From an uncultured Blautia sp. (lineage in GTDB: Bacteria; Bacillota; Clostridia; Lachnospirales; Lachnospiraceae), in assembly GCA_934371915.1 (NCBI GenBank), contig CAKROE010000016.1, positions 1-37,009 on the forward strand: a stretch of DNA of 37,009 nt. The letters are read 5' to 3'. The stretch's first letter is position 1; every line of letters starts with the position of its first letter. Positions 22,171 through 31,217 of the stretch are shown here, one piece after another. The notes beneath the pieces were generated by a model, which did not search any database, was not told where the DNA came from, and saw only the letters and a program-made list of their open reading frames with translations. Made by a program: the position numbers and the translations under genes.

Positions 22171-24171
22171 ATGACAGGATGGAGGAAAAGAACATGCGAA
22201 ACAGTCTTTGTGGATTTTTTTGACACATTAATGTTTCGCAAAGTAACACCATATCAGGTACTGGAGAGATGGGCATTGTGTATTGGCAGAAAATATCCGG
22301 ATATACCCGAAGAGTATGTCCATGTACTTCCGGGAATCCGCGGCAATGTGTTTAAGCAGTGCAGAGAAGAACTTGAAAAACGAAAGCTTGAAACCGGAAT
22401 TTCAGAGGTGAATTATGAAACTGCTATGGGAAGAGTTTATAAAAAAATAGCAAGAATCGCTGAAGTTGGTGAAGAAAAAGAGTTTGTAGAAATATCCAGA
22501 CAGATTGACATAGCTGTAGAAATCGGATGTCAGTATCCGGACAGACGTTTGATAAAACAACTGGAAAAGCTGAAACAACAGGGAAAAAAGATTTATATCG
22601 TATCGGATTATTATCTGTCAGCGGAGGAAATCCGAATATTTCTCAGGGCAGCTGACATAAAAGAAACGATTTTTGATGAGATTCTTGTGTCCTCGGATGT
22701 CGGAAAAAGAAAAGCAAGCGGAGAGATATATCCTTATCTGCTTCATGAACTCGGGTATCGGGCAGAACACGTTCTTATGATTGGTGATAATAAAAATGCA
22801 GATATAAAAAATGCCCGTATATATGGGATACGGACAAAGTATAAGTCCAGCATCCTGCACCGTCTGGGAATCCATATTCGAAAGGAAACAGGCAAAGCCT
22901 TTGAGAAAAGGCAGTTTGCATGGGCAATAAAGGATATGTACCGAAACGGACCGGAATATGGAGAATATATTGGAATTTTCTATGAGTTTACAAGACGTCT
23001 GTATGGCCAGCTGAAAGAAAAAAATATAAAGAAAATTTCGTTTATGGCAAGAGAAGGGTATTTTCTCAAAGAGCTATTTGATAAATTTCAGAAATTATGT
23101 CTGGGTGAAACGAAAAAAATAACTTCACTGTATTACAGATGCAGTCGCAGAAGTGTGATGGCAGGGGTAAAAGAAGAACATATGCCGGATGCAATGGATG
23201 AAAAAATCAGTATCAGAAACTGGCTGAAATCTGTGGATATTTCAGTAGAACAGGCACAGCAGTATGTAAAGTTTACAAAAGAAGAGGCAGATATGGCTGC
23301 TGATCTGGAAAGGTCGGAGATATATCAGAGGCTGATAAATAACACAGAATTTTGCAGAGTGTTTGATTCAGTGATTGAAAAAAACGCGGAAGCGTTCCGG
23401 GAATATACGAATAAATTTCTCGACAAGGGAAAGTTGAATTTTGTAGACTCAGGATGGAAATGTACCACACAGAATGTACTTGAAAAATATTATGGGATTT
23501 CTACAGAGGGATTTTATATAGGAGTACAGAATCCGGAAAAACCGATATTGAACCTGAAAAAACATGGACTGATTTTCTGTGAATCCAATCCGCAGAGCCG
23601 TTATTATGAGTATCTGGGAATGAACATTCCGTTTTATCAGCAGCTGCTGGCAGCGCCACATGGCACAGTGTTGAATTATCTTCGCCTTGGCAATCAGATT
23701 CTGCTGGAGGAAGAATGGGATTCGATGGAGAAAAAGCTGTATGAAGAAAAAATCAGAAAAATTCAGGAATATATGTTGCTAAAGTTTGCCGGTTTGTGTG
23801 TCTGGGAGTCAGATGAGATTGATGAACAGAAGAGAGAATGGGCAATTGCAAAACTTTCCATGAAGAGCAGTTTGTTTGCAAAAGGCAGCAGACTGGAATT
23901 TGTCAGACGGTGTACGCAGAGCTATGTGCAGAACTTCCGGCAGGAGAAAAAGGGAAATATTAATTACGATGCCACAAAAGTAAAACTCAAGGCAGATATG
24001 CTGTGGAAGCCTGATAAACTATTGCGTTATGTATCAAAAATACAGAGAACATCCCTGTATGAACACAGAAGTATAAGGATCCTTTATCCGGTGGCAGTTC
24101 GAGTCCTCTATGGATATATCATACTGGTTCAGAAAATAAAAGATTTATTTCAGATGAGTAATGGAGCATGA
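22171..24171 (+). CDS. HAD-domain fusion protein of polysaccharide clusters
   Basis: A 666-residue soluble protein. Residues 1 to about 230 form a HAD-type domain: VFVDFFDTL (Asp15 nucleophile; the second acidic residue of the classical DxD is Phe17, as in dehalogenase-like members), IVSD near 143-146, Lys179/181, and GDNKNADIKNA at 205. The remaining 430 residues are not recognised; they are rich in charged helices, with MAREGYFLKELFDKF near 290 and FVDSGWKCTTQNVLEKYYG near 425. The arrangement resembles proteins grouped as COG5610 (HAD-like hydrolases of cell-wall biosynthesis). The activity is unknown. GGAGAGAAAG precedes the ATG, and the next gene starts immediately after the stop codon. 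Confidence 0.85.
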   Translation: MTGWRKRTCETVFVDFFDTLMFRKVTPYQVLERWALCIGRKYPDIPEEYVHVLPGIRGNVFKQCREELEKRKLETGISEVNYETAMGRVYKKIARIAEVGEEKEFVEISRQIDIAVEIGCQYPDRRLIKQLEKLKQQGKKIYIVSDYYLSAEEIRIFLRAADIKETIFDEILVSSDVGKRKASGEIYPYLLHELGYRAEHVLMIGDNKNADIKNARIYGIRTKYKSSILHRLGIHIRKETGKAFEKRQFAWAIKDMYRNGPEYGEYIGIFYEFTRRLYGQLKEKNIKKISFMAREGYFLKELFDKFQKLCLGETKKITSLYYRCSRRSVMAGVKEEHMPDAMDEKISIRNWLKSVDISVEQAQQYVKFTKEEADMAADLERSEIYQRLINNTEFCRVFDSVIEKNAEAFREYTNKFLDKGKLNFVDSGWKCTTQNVLEKYYGISTEGFYIGVQNPEKPILNLKKHGLIFCESNPQSRYYEYLGMNIPFYQQLLAAPHGTVLNYLRLGNQILLEEEWDSMEKKLYEEKIRKIQEYMLLKFAGLCVWESDEIDEQKREWAIAKLSMKSSLFAKGSRLEFVRRCTQSYVQNFRQEKKGNINYDATKVKLKADMLWKPDKLLRYVSKIQRTSLYEHRSIRILYPVAVRVLYGYIILVQKIKDLFQMSNGA

Positions 24172-24172
24172 T

Positions 24173-25132
24173 ATGCAGTCAAAAGAAACAAGGCCTCTGG
24201 TGAGTTGTATTACGACCACCTACAAAAAATTCAATTATCTGTATCAGACACTGGATTCGATATTTATGCAGGATTATCCAAATATCGAAATCATTATCGG
24301 GGATGACGGTTCATCTGATTTTCCGGAGCAGGAGCTGAAAAATTATATAGAGAAACATAAAGGGAAGAATATTACAAATGTTGTGATCCATCATGAGGAA
24401 AAAAACAGAGGTACTGTCAGCAACTGTGCACGATGCAGGGAACTGGCATCTGGAGAATATATTATGGGAATTGCGTCAGATGACCGTTTTTCGGACAGAA
24501 AGGTGGTATCTAACGTTGTCCGTTTTTTCGAAATAAAAGGAGCGCAGGTGGTTACCTGTATCCGACAGTTTGTGGATGAACAGACAGATGAAAAGCTTAC
24601 CTGCATGCCGACAGAAAAACAGCAGCATTGGATGAGTTGTCTTTCAACGGAAAAACTTTTCGAAAAGATGGCAAGTTTTCCGTTTATATCAGGTTCCTGT
24701 ACATATTATCGCAAAGATTTTTATGACCGGATGGGAAAATATGACTGTTCATATCAATATATTGAAGATGTGCCGTTTTATCTGAAAACACTGCGAAAGG
24801 GAGAAAGGATCTTCTTTTATCCGAGAATATCCATACTGTATCGATATGGAGGAGGAATCAGCACGACTCCGAATAAGGACAATGTGTTTCGGAGCGTAAT
24901 GTATGATGACAGGATCCATTATATGAAACAGGAAATTTTTCCATACATGAACAAAATGCCATGGTGGAGAAAAAAACAGATGAAGGTCAGACTGAAAAGA
25001 TTTGAGCTGGACAGAAAAAATCAGGAATTGTGGAAAACTTATCTGCAACTGTTGTTTTATTCTCCGGTGGGAACACTGATTCATCTGCATTACCAGATGG
25101 AATATCGGAAATATTTGCGTATCAGAAAATAA
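24173..25132 (+). CDS. Family 2 glycosyltransferase
   Basis: A 319-residue cytoplasmic GT-A enzyme. The N-terminus has SCITTTYKKFNYLYQTLDSI and IIIGDDGSSD, and the metal-binding ASDDR follows near residue 105. A C-terminal stretch of basic and hydrophobic residues may touch the membrane. I start it at ATG 24173, which has GGAG 6 nt upstream; an ATG at 24161 would overlap the preceding gene and lacks a ribosome site. It would add one sugar of the repeat unit; donor and linkage are not evident. Confidence 0.9.
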   Translation: MQSKETRPLVSCITTTYKKFNYLYQTLDSIFMQDYPNIEIIIGDDGSSDFPEQELKNYIEKHKGKNITNVVIHHEEKNRGTVSNCARCRELASGEYIMGIASDDRFSDRKVVSNVVRFFEIKGAQVVTCIRQFVDEQTDEKLTCMPTEKQQHWMSCLSTEKLFEKMASFPFISGSCTYYRKDFYDRMGKYDCSYQYIEDVPFYLKTLRKGERIFFYPRISILYRYGGGISTTPNKDNVFRSVMYDDRIHYMKQEIFPYMNKMPWWRKKQMKVRLKRFELDRKNQELWKTYLQLLFYSPVGTLIHLHYQMEYRKYLRIRK

Positions 25133-25168
25133 AATCTGTAAACAGAAGAAAAAGGGAGGATGAGGCTA

Positions 25169-25585
25169 ATGAGTTTGAAAGAAAAATGCCCTGTTTTCTA
25201 TTTTGATGTAAAGGGCGATGAACGTGGACAGATGATCGTGATCGAAGGTGGCGTGGACATTCCGTTTGATATAAAAAGAATGTTTTATATTTATGGTTCA
25301 GATACATCTGTAATACGTGGTCAGCATGCAAACAGGGAATCAGAATTTATCCTGATCAATGTACACGGAACATCAAAAGTCAAACTGCGGGACGGAGAAG
25401 AGGAAATGACCGTTTCGCTGGATGCGCCAATGAAAGGAATCTATATTCCCAGAATGATATGGAAAGATATGTATGATTTTTCGGAAGATTCTGTACTGCT
25501 TGTTCTGGCAAGCACTCACTATATTGCAGAAGAATACGTGAGAGATTATGACAGCTATGTGTCAGAAGCCTGCGTATGTAAATAA
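25169..25585 (+). CDS. FdtA/QdtA-like dTDP-sugar 3,4-ketoisomerase
   Basis: A 138-residue cupin-fold enzyme. In characterised relatives it turns dTDP-4-keto-6-deoxyglucose into a dTDP-3-keto-6-deoxyhexose. Matching segments are IPFDIKRMFYIYG, LINVHGTSKVKLRDG, KGIYIPRMIWKDMYDFS and VLLVLAS. FdtA has an HxH pair in RGxHAH; here the first His is kept (His53) but the second is Asn55 (RGQHANRES), so the exact product is uncertain. The start at 25169 lies 9 nt after GGGAGG; an ATG at 25160 sits right on that site. It is directly followed by the aminotransferase that would use its product. Confidence 0.88.
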   Translation: MSLKEKCPVFYFDVKGDERGQMIVIEGGVDIPFDIKRMFYIYGSDTSVIRGQHANRESEFILINVHGTSKVKLRDGEEEMTVSLDAPMKGIYIPRMIWKDMYDFSEDSVLLVLASTHYIAEEYVRDYDSYVSEACVCK

Positions 25586-25606
25586 AATTAAGAAAAGGAA
25601 CAGAAA

Positions 25607-26701
25607 ATGAAAGTAAGATATACCGTATTGCAGAGAAGTTTTGAATTATACAGAGAAGAGTATGAAAAAGCAGCAATCAGAGCAATGCGTTCCGGATGGT
25701 ATGTCCTGGGACCTGAAATGGAAGCCTTTGAGGAGGCATTTGCCGGGTATTTGGGAGCTAAACACTGTATTGCAGTAAATTCAGGAACAGATGCGCTGAT
25801 CCTTGCATTTCGTTCATTGGGAATCAGTAAGGGCGATGAAGTCATTGTACCGGCAGGAACTTATATTGCTTCTGTTATGGGAATCACAGAAAACGGGGGA
25901 ACTCCGGTATATGTGGATTCAGATGAGTACATGCTGATGGATGCGGATAAAATAGAATCTCTGATCACGGAAAAGACAAAAGCGATTCTTCCGGTACATC
26001 TTTATGGACAGGCATGCAGGATGGACAGAATAAAAGAACTGGCAGAAAAATATAAGCTTTTTCTTGTGGAAGACTGTGCGCAGAGCCATGGCGCAAGAGT
26101 TCATGGAAAATGTACAGGCACATTCGGGGATATGGGTTGTTTCAGTTTTTATCCGACAAAACCGCTCGGGGCATTCGGAGATGCCGGTGCGATCGTTACA
26201 GATAACGATGAACTTGCGGAAAAACTGATCATGCTGAGAAATTATGGAAGCAGAAAAAAGTACCACAATGAATTGCAGGGGCTGAATTCAAGAATGGATG
26301 AAATTCAGGCAGCGATTCTTCAGACAGGACTTACTCATATGGATGAAAATACAGAAATCAGACGGAAAATTGCCGAGAGGTATATGAAGGAAATAGACAA
26401 TCCGGCAATAATCCTGCCGAAGGTATACAGAGCCGAAGGACATGTTTTTCATCTGTTTCCGATAATAACAGAAAACAGAGAAAAATTCCAGAGCTATCTG
26501 CAAGAGAATGGAATTGATACGCAGATTCATTATCCTGTACCGCCATACCTGGCAGAGTGTTACAGGCCGTGCAAATATCAGAAAGAAGATTATCCAAACG
26601 CGGCTTTTGTGGCAGAGCATGAAGTGAGCCTTCCGATTTACGCAGGCATGCCGGAGAAAGAAGTTGATTATGTAATCGGAGTTATCAATGATTATCGGTA
26701 A
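25607..26701 (+). CDS. DegT/DnrJ/EryC1-type sugar aminotransferase (FdtB/QdtB-like)
   Basis: A 364-residue PLP enzyme expected to convert the 3-keto sugar made by the preceding gene product into a dTDP-3-amino-3,6-dideoxyhexose. The PLP lysine is Lys185 in FYPTKPLGAFGDAG. Other family segments are VNSGTDAL at 58, VIVPAGTYIAS at 79 and VEDCAQSHGA at 154. AAAGGAACAG lies before the ATG, and the GNAT gene starts 14 bp after the stop codon. Glucose against galactose configuration cannot be decided from sequence alone. Confidence 0.93.
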   Translation: MKVRYTVLQRSFELYREEYEKAAIRAMRSGWYVLGPEMEAFEEAFAGYLGAKHCIAVNSGTDALILAFRSLGISKGDEVIVPAGTYIASVMGITENGGTPVYVDSDEYMLMDADKIESLITEKTKAILPVHLYGQACRMDRIKELAEKYKLFLVEDCAQSHGARVHGKCTGTFGDMGCFSFYPTKPLGAFGDAGAIVTDNDELAEKLIMLRNYGSRKKYHNELQGLNSRMDEIQAAILQTGLTHMDENTEIRRKIAERYMKEIDNPAIILPKVYRAEGHVFHLFPIITENREKFQSYLQENGIDTQIHYPVPPYLAECYRPCKYQKEDYPNAAFVAEHEVSLPIYAGMPEKEVDYVIGVINDYR

Positions 26702-26715
26702 AGGAGCTGAACAAA

Positions 26716-27276
26716 ATGATTTACAGGGACAAAATTTCAGGAAAAACGGTTCGACTACGGTGTATAGAAGAGAAAGATGCGGAAATTACATATAAAATGC
26801 GTTCAGATCCGCTAAAATCGAAGTATATTCATGCGATGGAAGGTACTGTTGAAGATCAGAAAAATTATATAAAAAGAATACGCAATCAGATGGAAAATTA
26901 TCTGTTTGTTATTGAGGATATGAAGGGAAATGTGATTGGGATGAAAGGCCTGTATCACTATGAACCGGTGGAAGCTTCTGTGGAATCAGGACAGTTTATA
27001 AGTTTAGGATCACAGATACAGAGTATGGAGGCGCTCTGGCTGAGTTTTGAATTTGCATTTTATACGCTGCGTGTGAACAAAATCTATATGTCAGTTCTGG
27101 AAGATAACCGGACTATGTTTGATATTCAGAAGAAGTTTGGTGCTGTTCCCTGTCAGAAAAGATACAGTGCTTCTTTTGGGTGTGATTCTATTGATTCCGT
27201 TCTTACACTGAAAGAATTTCAGAAAAATGAACAGAAGATAAAAGATTTGCTGGATCGCTTTGTCGACAGAAACTGA
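26716..27276 (+). CDS. GNAT-family acyltransferase, probably acting on the amino sugar
   Basis: A 186-residue cytoplasmic protein with the GNAT fold: an N-terminal VRLRCIEEKDAEITYKMRSDP, a central FVIEDMKGNVIGMKGL strand pair, and an RVNKIYMSVLEDNRTMFDIQKKFGA helix region typical of RimJ/RimL-type members. The classical acetyl-CoA loop (Q/R-x-x-G-x-G/A) is not clear (about SLGSQIQSMEALWLSFEFAF). The next two genes encode an acyl carrier protein and an acyl-adenylating enzyme, so the acyl donor may be acyl-ACP instead of acetyl-CoA. GGAGCTGAACAAA precedes the ATG. Confidence 0.85.
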   Translation: MIYRDKISGKTVRLRCIEEKDAEITYKMRSDPLKSKYIHAMEGTVEDQKNYIKRIRNQMENYLFVIEDMKGNVIGMKGLYHYEPVEASVESGQFISLGSQIQSMEALWLSFEFAFYTLRVNKIYMSVLEDNRTMFDIQKKFGAVPCQKRYSASFGCDSIDSVLTLKEFQKNEQKIKDLLDRFVDRN

Positions 27277-27291
27277 GAGGAGTAAATAAAA

Positions 27292-27525
27292 ATGAATTTA
27301 TCAAAATATGATCAGTGCTTTAAAGAGGTGTTTGGGGTAAAAGAAGAAATGATGAATGAAGAATTCAGATTTGGAGAAGGTAAATGGAATTCTTTTGCCC
27401 ATATGGAGCTTATTGCAAAACTGGAAGACACTTTTGATATTTTTCTTTATACAGAAGATATTACACATTTTGAAAATTATGAAAATGGAAAAAAGATTCT
27501 GGCAAAACATGGAATAAATATATAA
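27292..27525 (+). CDS. Acyl carrier protein of the polysaccharide operon
   Basis: A 77-residue acidic protein with the helical layout of acyl carrier proteins. Ser34 in KWNSFAHMELI is the expected phosphopantetheine site; the usual DSL is NSF here. It would carry the acyl group activated by the next gene product and offer it to the GNAT enzyme. GAGAGGAG precedes the ATG. The divergent DSL motif and the operon position mark it as a dedicated carrier, not the fatty-acid AcpP. Confidence 0.85.
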   Translation: MNLSKYDQCFKEVFGVKEEMMNEEFRFGEGKWNSFAHMELIAKLEDTFDIFLYTEDITHFENYENGKKILAKHGINI

Positions 27526-27549
27526 AAAGTATGTAGTGCAGGTGAGATT

Positions 27550-28953
27550 ATGTTTTTAAATATTGATAAGCAGAAAAAAAATAAAGTTGCAGTCAGGGAC
27601 AGTGACGGGCACGTACTTACATATGGACAGTTAAAAGAGACAATGTTCAGGACAGGGAAAAATATTTCGGAAAGGTGTGTAACGTTCTGTCTGTGCAGAA
27701 ACAATGCAGGTGGGGTGGCAGGCTATCTCGGGCTGACAGAAGCAGGGGCAGTTCCACTGCTGCTGGACAGTAAGCTCGATAAAGAACTGCTCCGGCATTT
27801 TTATGATCTGTACAGACCATCGTATCTTTGGATGCCAGAAGATCTTACGGAAGGTATGAAGAGCCGGATCGTTTTTTCAGAGCTTGGCTACTGTCTGGTT
27901 AAAACAGATCAGTCTCCATATCCGCTGCATCCGGATCTGCAGCTTCTTATGACTACATCAGGTTCAACAGGAAGCCCGAAACTGGTCCGGTATAAAAAAG
28001 GAAATCTGGAAGCAAATGCCCGAAATGTTGCGGAAGCGTTTTCATGGTCAGAATATGAGAGACCTGTCTGTGATCTGGGAATTCAGTACACAATGGGTCT
28101 GAATGTAATAAATACACATTTGTATGTCGGTGCGACACTGCTCCTGACGACAGCAAATCTTATGAGCAGTGATTTCTGGGATTTTGCAGAAAAAGAAAAG
28201 GCAACAAATTTTACGGGAGTTCCATTCAGCTATGAAATCCTTTCCAGACTTCACTTTGCGAAGATGGATCTGCCGGCACTTACAACACTTGCACAGGGAG
28301 GCGGAAAGCTTACAGATAAGCGCTTTCGGGAGTATGCTTCTTATGCAAAAGAAAATAATAAACGGTTTATTGCCACGTTTGGAACAACAGAAACGGCAGC
28401 AAGAATGAGTATTCTTCCGGCTGATGAGGCAGAAAAAAGAACCGGAAGTATCGGAAAAGCAATTCCGGAAGGCGAACTTTTTTTGATTGATGAGGGTGGC
28501 CTGGTTCTGACCGGAATGGAAGCAGAAGGCGAACTGTGCTATAAAGGTCCAAATGTGACAATGGGATATGCATATAACCGGGAGGATCTGCAAAAGGGTG
28601 ATGAATGGTGCGGAACGTTTTATACAGGAGATCTGGCAAGAAGGGATAAAGACGGATTTTATTATATTGTCGGCCGAAAATCCAGATTTCTGAAGCTGCT
28701 CAGTTACAGGATCAGTCTGGATCAGTGTGAAAATCTGATCAGAGAACAGCTTGAGATTGACTGTGCGTGTACAGGTAATGACCGGCAGATGGAAATTTAT
28801 ATAACGGAAGATGGCTGTGAAGAAAAAGTGATCGATCTTATATGCAATAAAACAGGTTTGTACAGAACATTATTTAAGGTAATAAAAACTGATTCGATCG
28901 AGAGGACATCATCGGGAAAAATAAAGTATGACAGACTTAAGGATAAAAAATGA
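27550..28953 (+). CDS. AMP-forming acyl/aminoacyl ligase
   Basis: A 467-residue adenylating enzyme of the ANL superfamily. The ATP loop MTTSGSTGSPKL lies at 134-145, ATFGTTETAARM follows near 275, then FYTGDLARRDKDGFYYIVGRKSRFLKL at about 357, and the catalytic lysine near the C-terminus in TSSGKIKYDRL. It would activate a carboxylic acid and load it onto the adjacent carrier protein. The acid cannot be told from the sequence. The N-terminal part is shorter than usual for fatty acyl-CoA ligases, as in stand-alone loading enzymes. The glycosyltransferase gene starts 1 bp after the stop codon. Confidence 0.9.
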   Translation: MFLNIDKQKKNKVAVRDSDGHVLTYGQLKETMFRTGKNISERCVTFCLCRNNAGGVAGYLGLTEAGAVPLLLDSKLDKELLRHFYDLYRPSYLWMPEDLTEGMKSRIVFSELGYCLVKTDQSPYPLHPDLQLLMTTSGSTGSPKLVRYKKGNLEANARNVAEAFSWSEYERPVCDLGIQYTMGLNVINTHLYVGATLLLTTANLMSSDFWDFAEKEKATNFTGVPFSYEILSRLHFAKMDLPALTTLAQGGGKLTDKRFREYASYAKENNKRFIATFGTTETAARMSILPADEAEKRTGSIGKAIPEGELFLIDEGGLVLTGMEAEGELCYKGPNVTMGYAYNREDLQKGDEWCGTFYTGDLARRDKDGFYYIVGRKSRFLKLLSYRISLDQCENLIREQLEIDCACTGNDRQMEIYITEDGCEEKVIDLICNKTGLYRTLFKVIKTDSIERTSSGKIKYDRLKDKK

Positions 28954-28954
28954 T

Positions 28955-30109
28955 ATGAAGATTTGGGTGATCGGAAGAGAATATCCTACACAGAAAAACC
29001 GTATGCGGGGAAGTTTTGAGCTGGAACAGGCAATTATGCTTGCGAAAGAGCATCAGATATATTATCCGTACATAGATCTGCATTCTGTAAGGCACTGGAG
29101 AAAATGGGGATTTGTGGAAACGAAAGAAGACGGTGTAACCGTATGCAGATACAACCTGCCGGTTGGAAAAGTCCCGAAAACGATCAAAAACCAGATACAG
29201 AATCTGTGCTGGAAAAAATTATTGAAAAAAATGGAAAAGAACGGTCTCCCGGATATTATCCATGTCCATTATCCGGCGATGTTTTATTATCCGGTACTGG
29301 AACCGTATATAAAAAAGGGTGTAAAGATCGTATGTACAGAACACTGGACACAGGTATTAAAAAAACAGCTCACTTCTTCTGAACTGGCATCTTTAAAGTG
29401 GTTTACGGAAAATGCATCGTTTATCTGTGTCGGTGAAAAACTCAGACAGAGTGTAGAAGAACTGACTGGAACCGAAAAATACATATATGTGATTCCGGAT
29501 ACTTATCCTTCGTTCTTTTATCCCGGTACAATGGACAGAACACAAAAAGACACTTTTGAGTTTATTGCCATAGGGAGACTGGTGCCTGTAAAAAAGTTTG
29601 ATGTTCTCATCGAAGCATTTCAGAAAGCTTTTGCCGGAAATACTTCTGTCACACTCAAAATTGCAGGCGATGGAGAAGAAAGAGAAAAATTACAGACTTA
29701 TGTAAGACAGCATGATCTTGACAGGCAGGTCATGTTTCTGGGAACCAAAAAACGCAGGGAGATTGCGGCGCTTATCAAAGACAGTGATGCGCTGGTGTGC
29801 GCAAGCAGTCTGGAGACATTTGGGGTACCGGTGATCGAAGCAATGGCATGCGGGAAACCTTTTGTAGCAACGAAAGCACTGGGATTTCGAACGGGGCTTT
29901 CGGAAAAATGCGGCTGTATTGTGGAGGAAAGTACGGAGGCAATCGCAGATGGGATCCGGTATGTGTATCGGAATTATATGAATTATGATCCTGAATACAT
30001 TGCAGGAGCAGCGCAGAAATATTTCAGCGAAGAAGCAGTCAGTCGAAGTCTTAAGGAGGTATATGATGGAGCGGGCAATCTGGTTTCTGATGCTTCTTTT
30101 CAGTTTTGA
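28955..30109 (+). CDS. Family 4 (group 1) glycosyltransferase
   Basis: A 384-residue GT-B enzyme. The C-terminal half has FIAIGRLVPVKKFDVLIEAF, LKIAGDGEEREKL, VMFLGTKKRREI and the donor-binding ETFGVPVIEAMACGKPFVA motif with the EX7E glutamates. I start it at ATG 28955 (MKIWVIGREYP), with AAGGA 11 nt upstream; an ATG at 28928 lies inside the ligase gene. It is the second glycosyltransferase of the operon and may transfer the acylated amino sugar made by the preceding genes. Its end overlaps the polymerase start by 44 bp. Confidence 0.92.
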   Translation: MKIWVIGREYPTQKNRMRGSFELEQAIMLAKEHQIYYPYIDLHSVRHWRKWGFVETKEDGVTVCRYNLPVGKVPKTIKNQIQNLCWKKLLKKMEKNGLPDIIHVHYPAMFYYPVLEPYIKKGVKIVCTEHWTQVLKKQLTSSELASLKWFTENASFICVGEKLRQSVEELTGTEKYIYVIPDTYPSFFYPGTMDRTQKDTFEFIAIGRLVPVKKFDVLIEAFQKAFAGNTSVTLKIAGDGEEREKLQTYVRQHDLDRQVMFLGTKKRREIAALIKDSDALVCASSLETFGVPVIEAMACGKPFVATKALGFRTGLSEKCGCIVEESTEAIADGIRYVYRNYMNYDPEYIAGAAQKYFSEEAVSRSLKEVYDGAGNLVSDASFQF

Positions 30110-31217
30110 GCCGCCGTATTTCAAAGAAAATATTTATATTGATAAAGTTTATGTACTTGGACGGCTTGTAATGGTGTATTTCCTGCTGCTCATCCTTATT
30201 ACAAGATGGAAGAGATACTGCCCGGGAAAGGCAGTGATGGGAATCTTTCTGATAGAAAGTTGTAGTCTTATCAGCACGTTTTATAATGGCGGTTATTCAC
30301 TGAAGAGCCTCGGAATGAATGAAATCATTCTGTTGTCATTTGTCATATTTCTGGATTACATGTTTGAAACGGATGTTTCGGGGGCTCTGTCTGTACTGAC
30401 ATTGCATTATGAAATTCTGGTATATATAAATCTTCTGACGGTCATTCTTTTTCCACAGGGTCTCTACAATCAGGGAACGGGTCGAAATTACTGGTTTCTG
30501 GGTCAGGTTAATCAGACCGTTTTATATATTATTCCGGCGATACTGCTGGAACTGCTGTACAGCAGATATGTCAGAAATAAAAGAACACCGGGCATCCGGG
30601 CATGGGGCATGATCTTTGCAGGAAGTATTACGCTTCTGTGTGTATGGTCGGCAACTGCCCTGGTGGGAATGCTGATCTTCGGAGGGCTGATCTGCTGGGG
30701 GCTTTTTTACAGACAGGCAGTGAAGCTGAATATCGGAGCAGGACTCAGTATTGTTACGTTTCTGGCTTTTGTAGTTTTTCGATTACAGAATTACTTTTCA
30801 TTTTTTATTGTAAATGTGCTTCACAGGAATCTTTCGTTTTCAACGCGTACAGAGATATGGGACAGTGCATTCGGGTATATAAGTAAAAAGCTGCTTCTGG
30901 GATATGGTATGGAAAGTATTGAACAGGCTACTGAGCGATTTGGCTATATGACACCACATAACAGGTACCTGTATCTGTGTTATCAGGGTGGAATTGTAAT
31001 GCTGATAATGTTTTTCTGTTTTCTCGCAGGCGGAGACAGGATATTGCAGAAAGCAGAAAAAACAAAGGCTGCAGTTTATATATCAGCATGTGTGTGTACT
31101 TTTCTGGTCATGATGCAGTTCGAGTCATATAATACAACTCTGTTTTATGTACCGTTTATTTTGATGTTTCATGCAGATAAATTCAGTGAAAGCAGAAAGG
31201 AACAGCTGCAAAAATGA
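30066..31217 (+). CDS. Wzy-like polysaccharide polymerase
   Basis: A 383-residue membrane protein with about ten to eleven hydrophobic segments and a large loop between the later ones. PHNRYLYLCYQGGI is the short conserved segment of O-antigen ligase/polymerase (Wzy_C-like) proteins. I start it at ATG 30066, 6 nt after AAGGAGG; ATG 30063 is too close and earlier starts lie in the glycosyltransferase. It would polymerise the exported repeat units outside the membrane. Wzy proteins are poorly conserved, so the call rests on topology, the PHN motif and position before wzx. Confidence 0.85.
   Translation: MERAIWFLMLLFSFEPPYFKENIYIDKVYVLGRLVMVYFLLLILITRWKRYCPGKAVMGIFLIESCSLISTFYNGGYSLKSLGMNEIILLSFVIFLDYMFETDVSGALSVLTLHYEILVYINLLTVILFPQGLYNQGTGRNYWFLGQVNQTVLYIIPAILLELLYSRYVRNKRTPGIRAWGMIFAGSITLLCVWSATALVGMLIFGGLICWGLFYRQAVKLNIGAGLSIVTFLAFVVFRLQNYFSFFIVNVLHRNLSFSTRTEIWDSAFGYISKKLLLGYGMESIEQATERFGYMTPHNRYLYLCYQGGIVMLIMFFCFLAGGDRILQKAEKTKAAVYISACVCTFLVMMQFESYNTTLFYVPFILMFHADKFSESRKEQLQK

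Noticed and set aside
29985..30065. A longer polymerase start at 29985.
   Set aside because: It lies deep in the preceding glycosyltransferase gene and adds a charged segment ahead of the first membrane helix, whereas AAGGAGG stands just before 30066.
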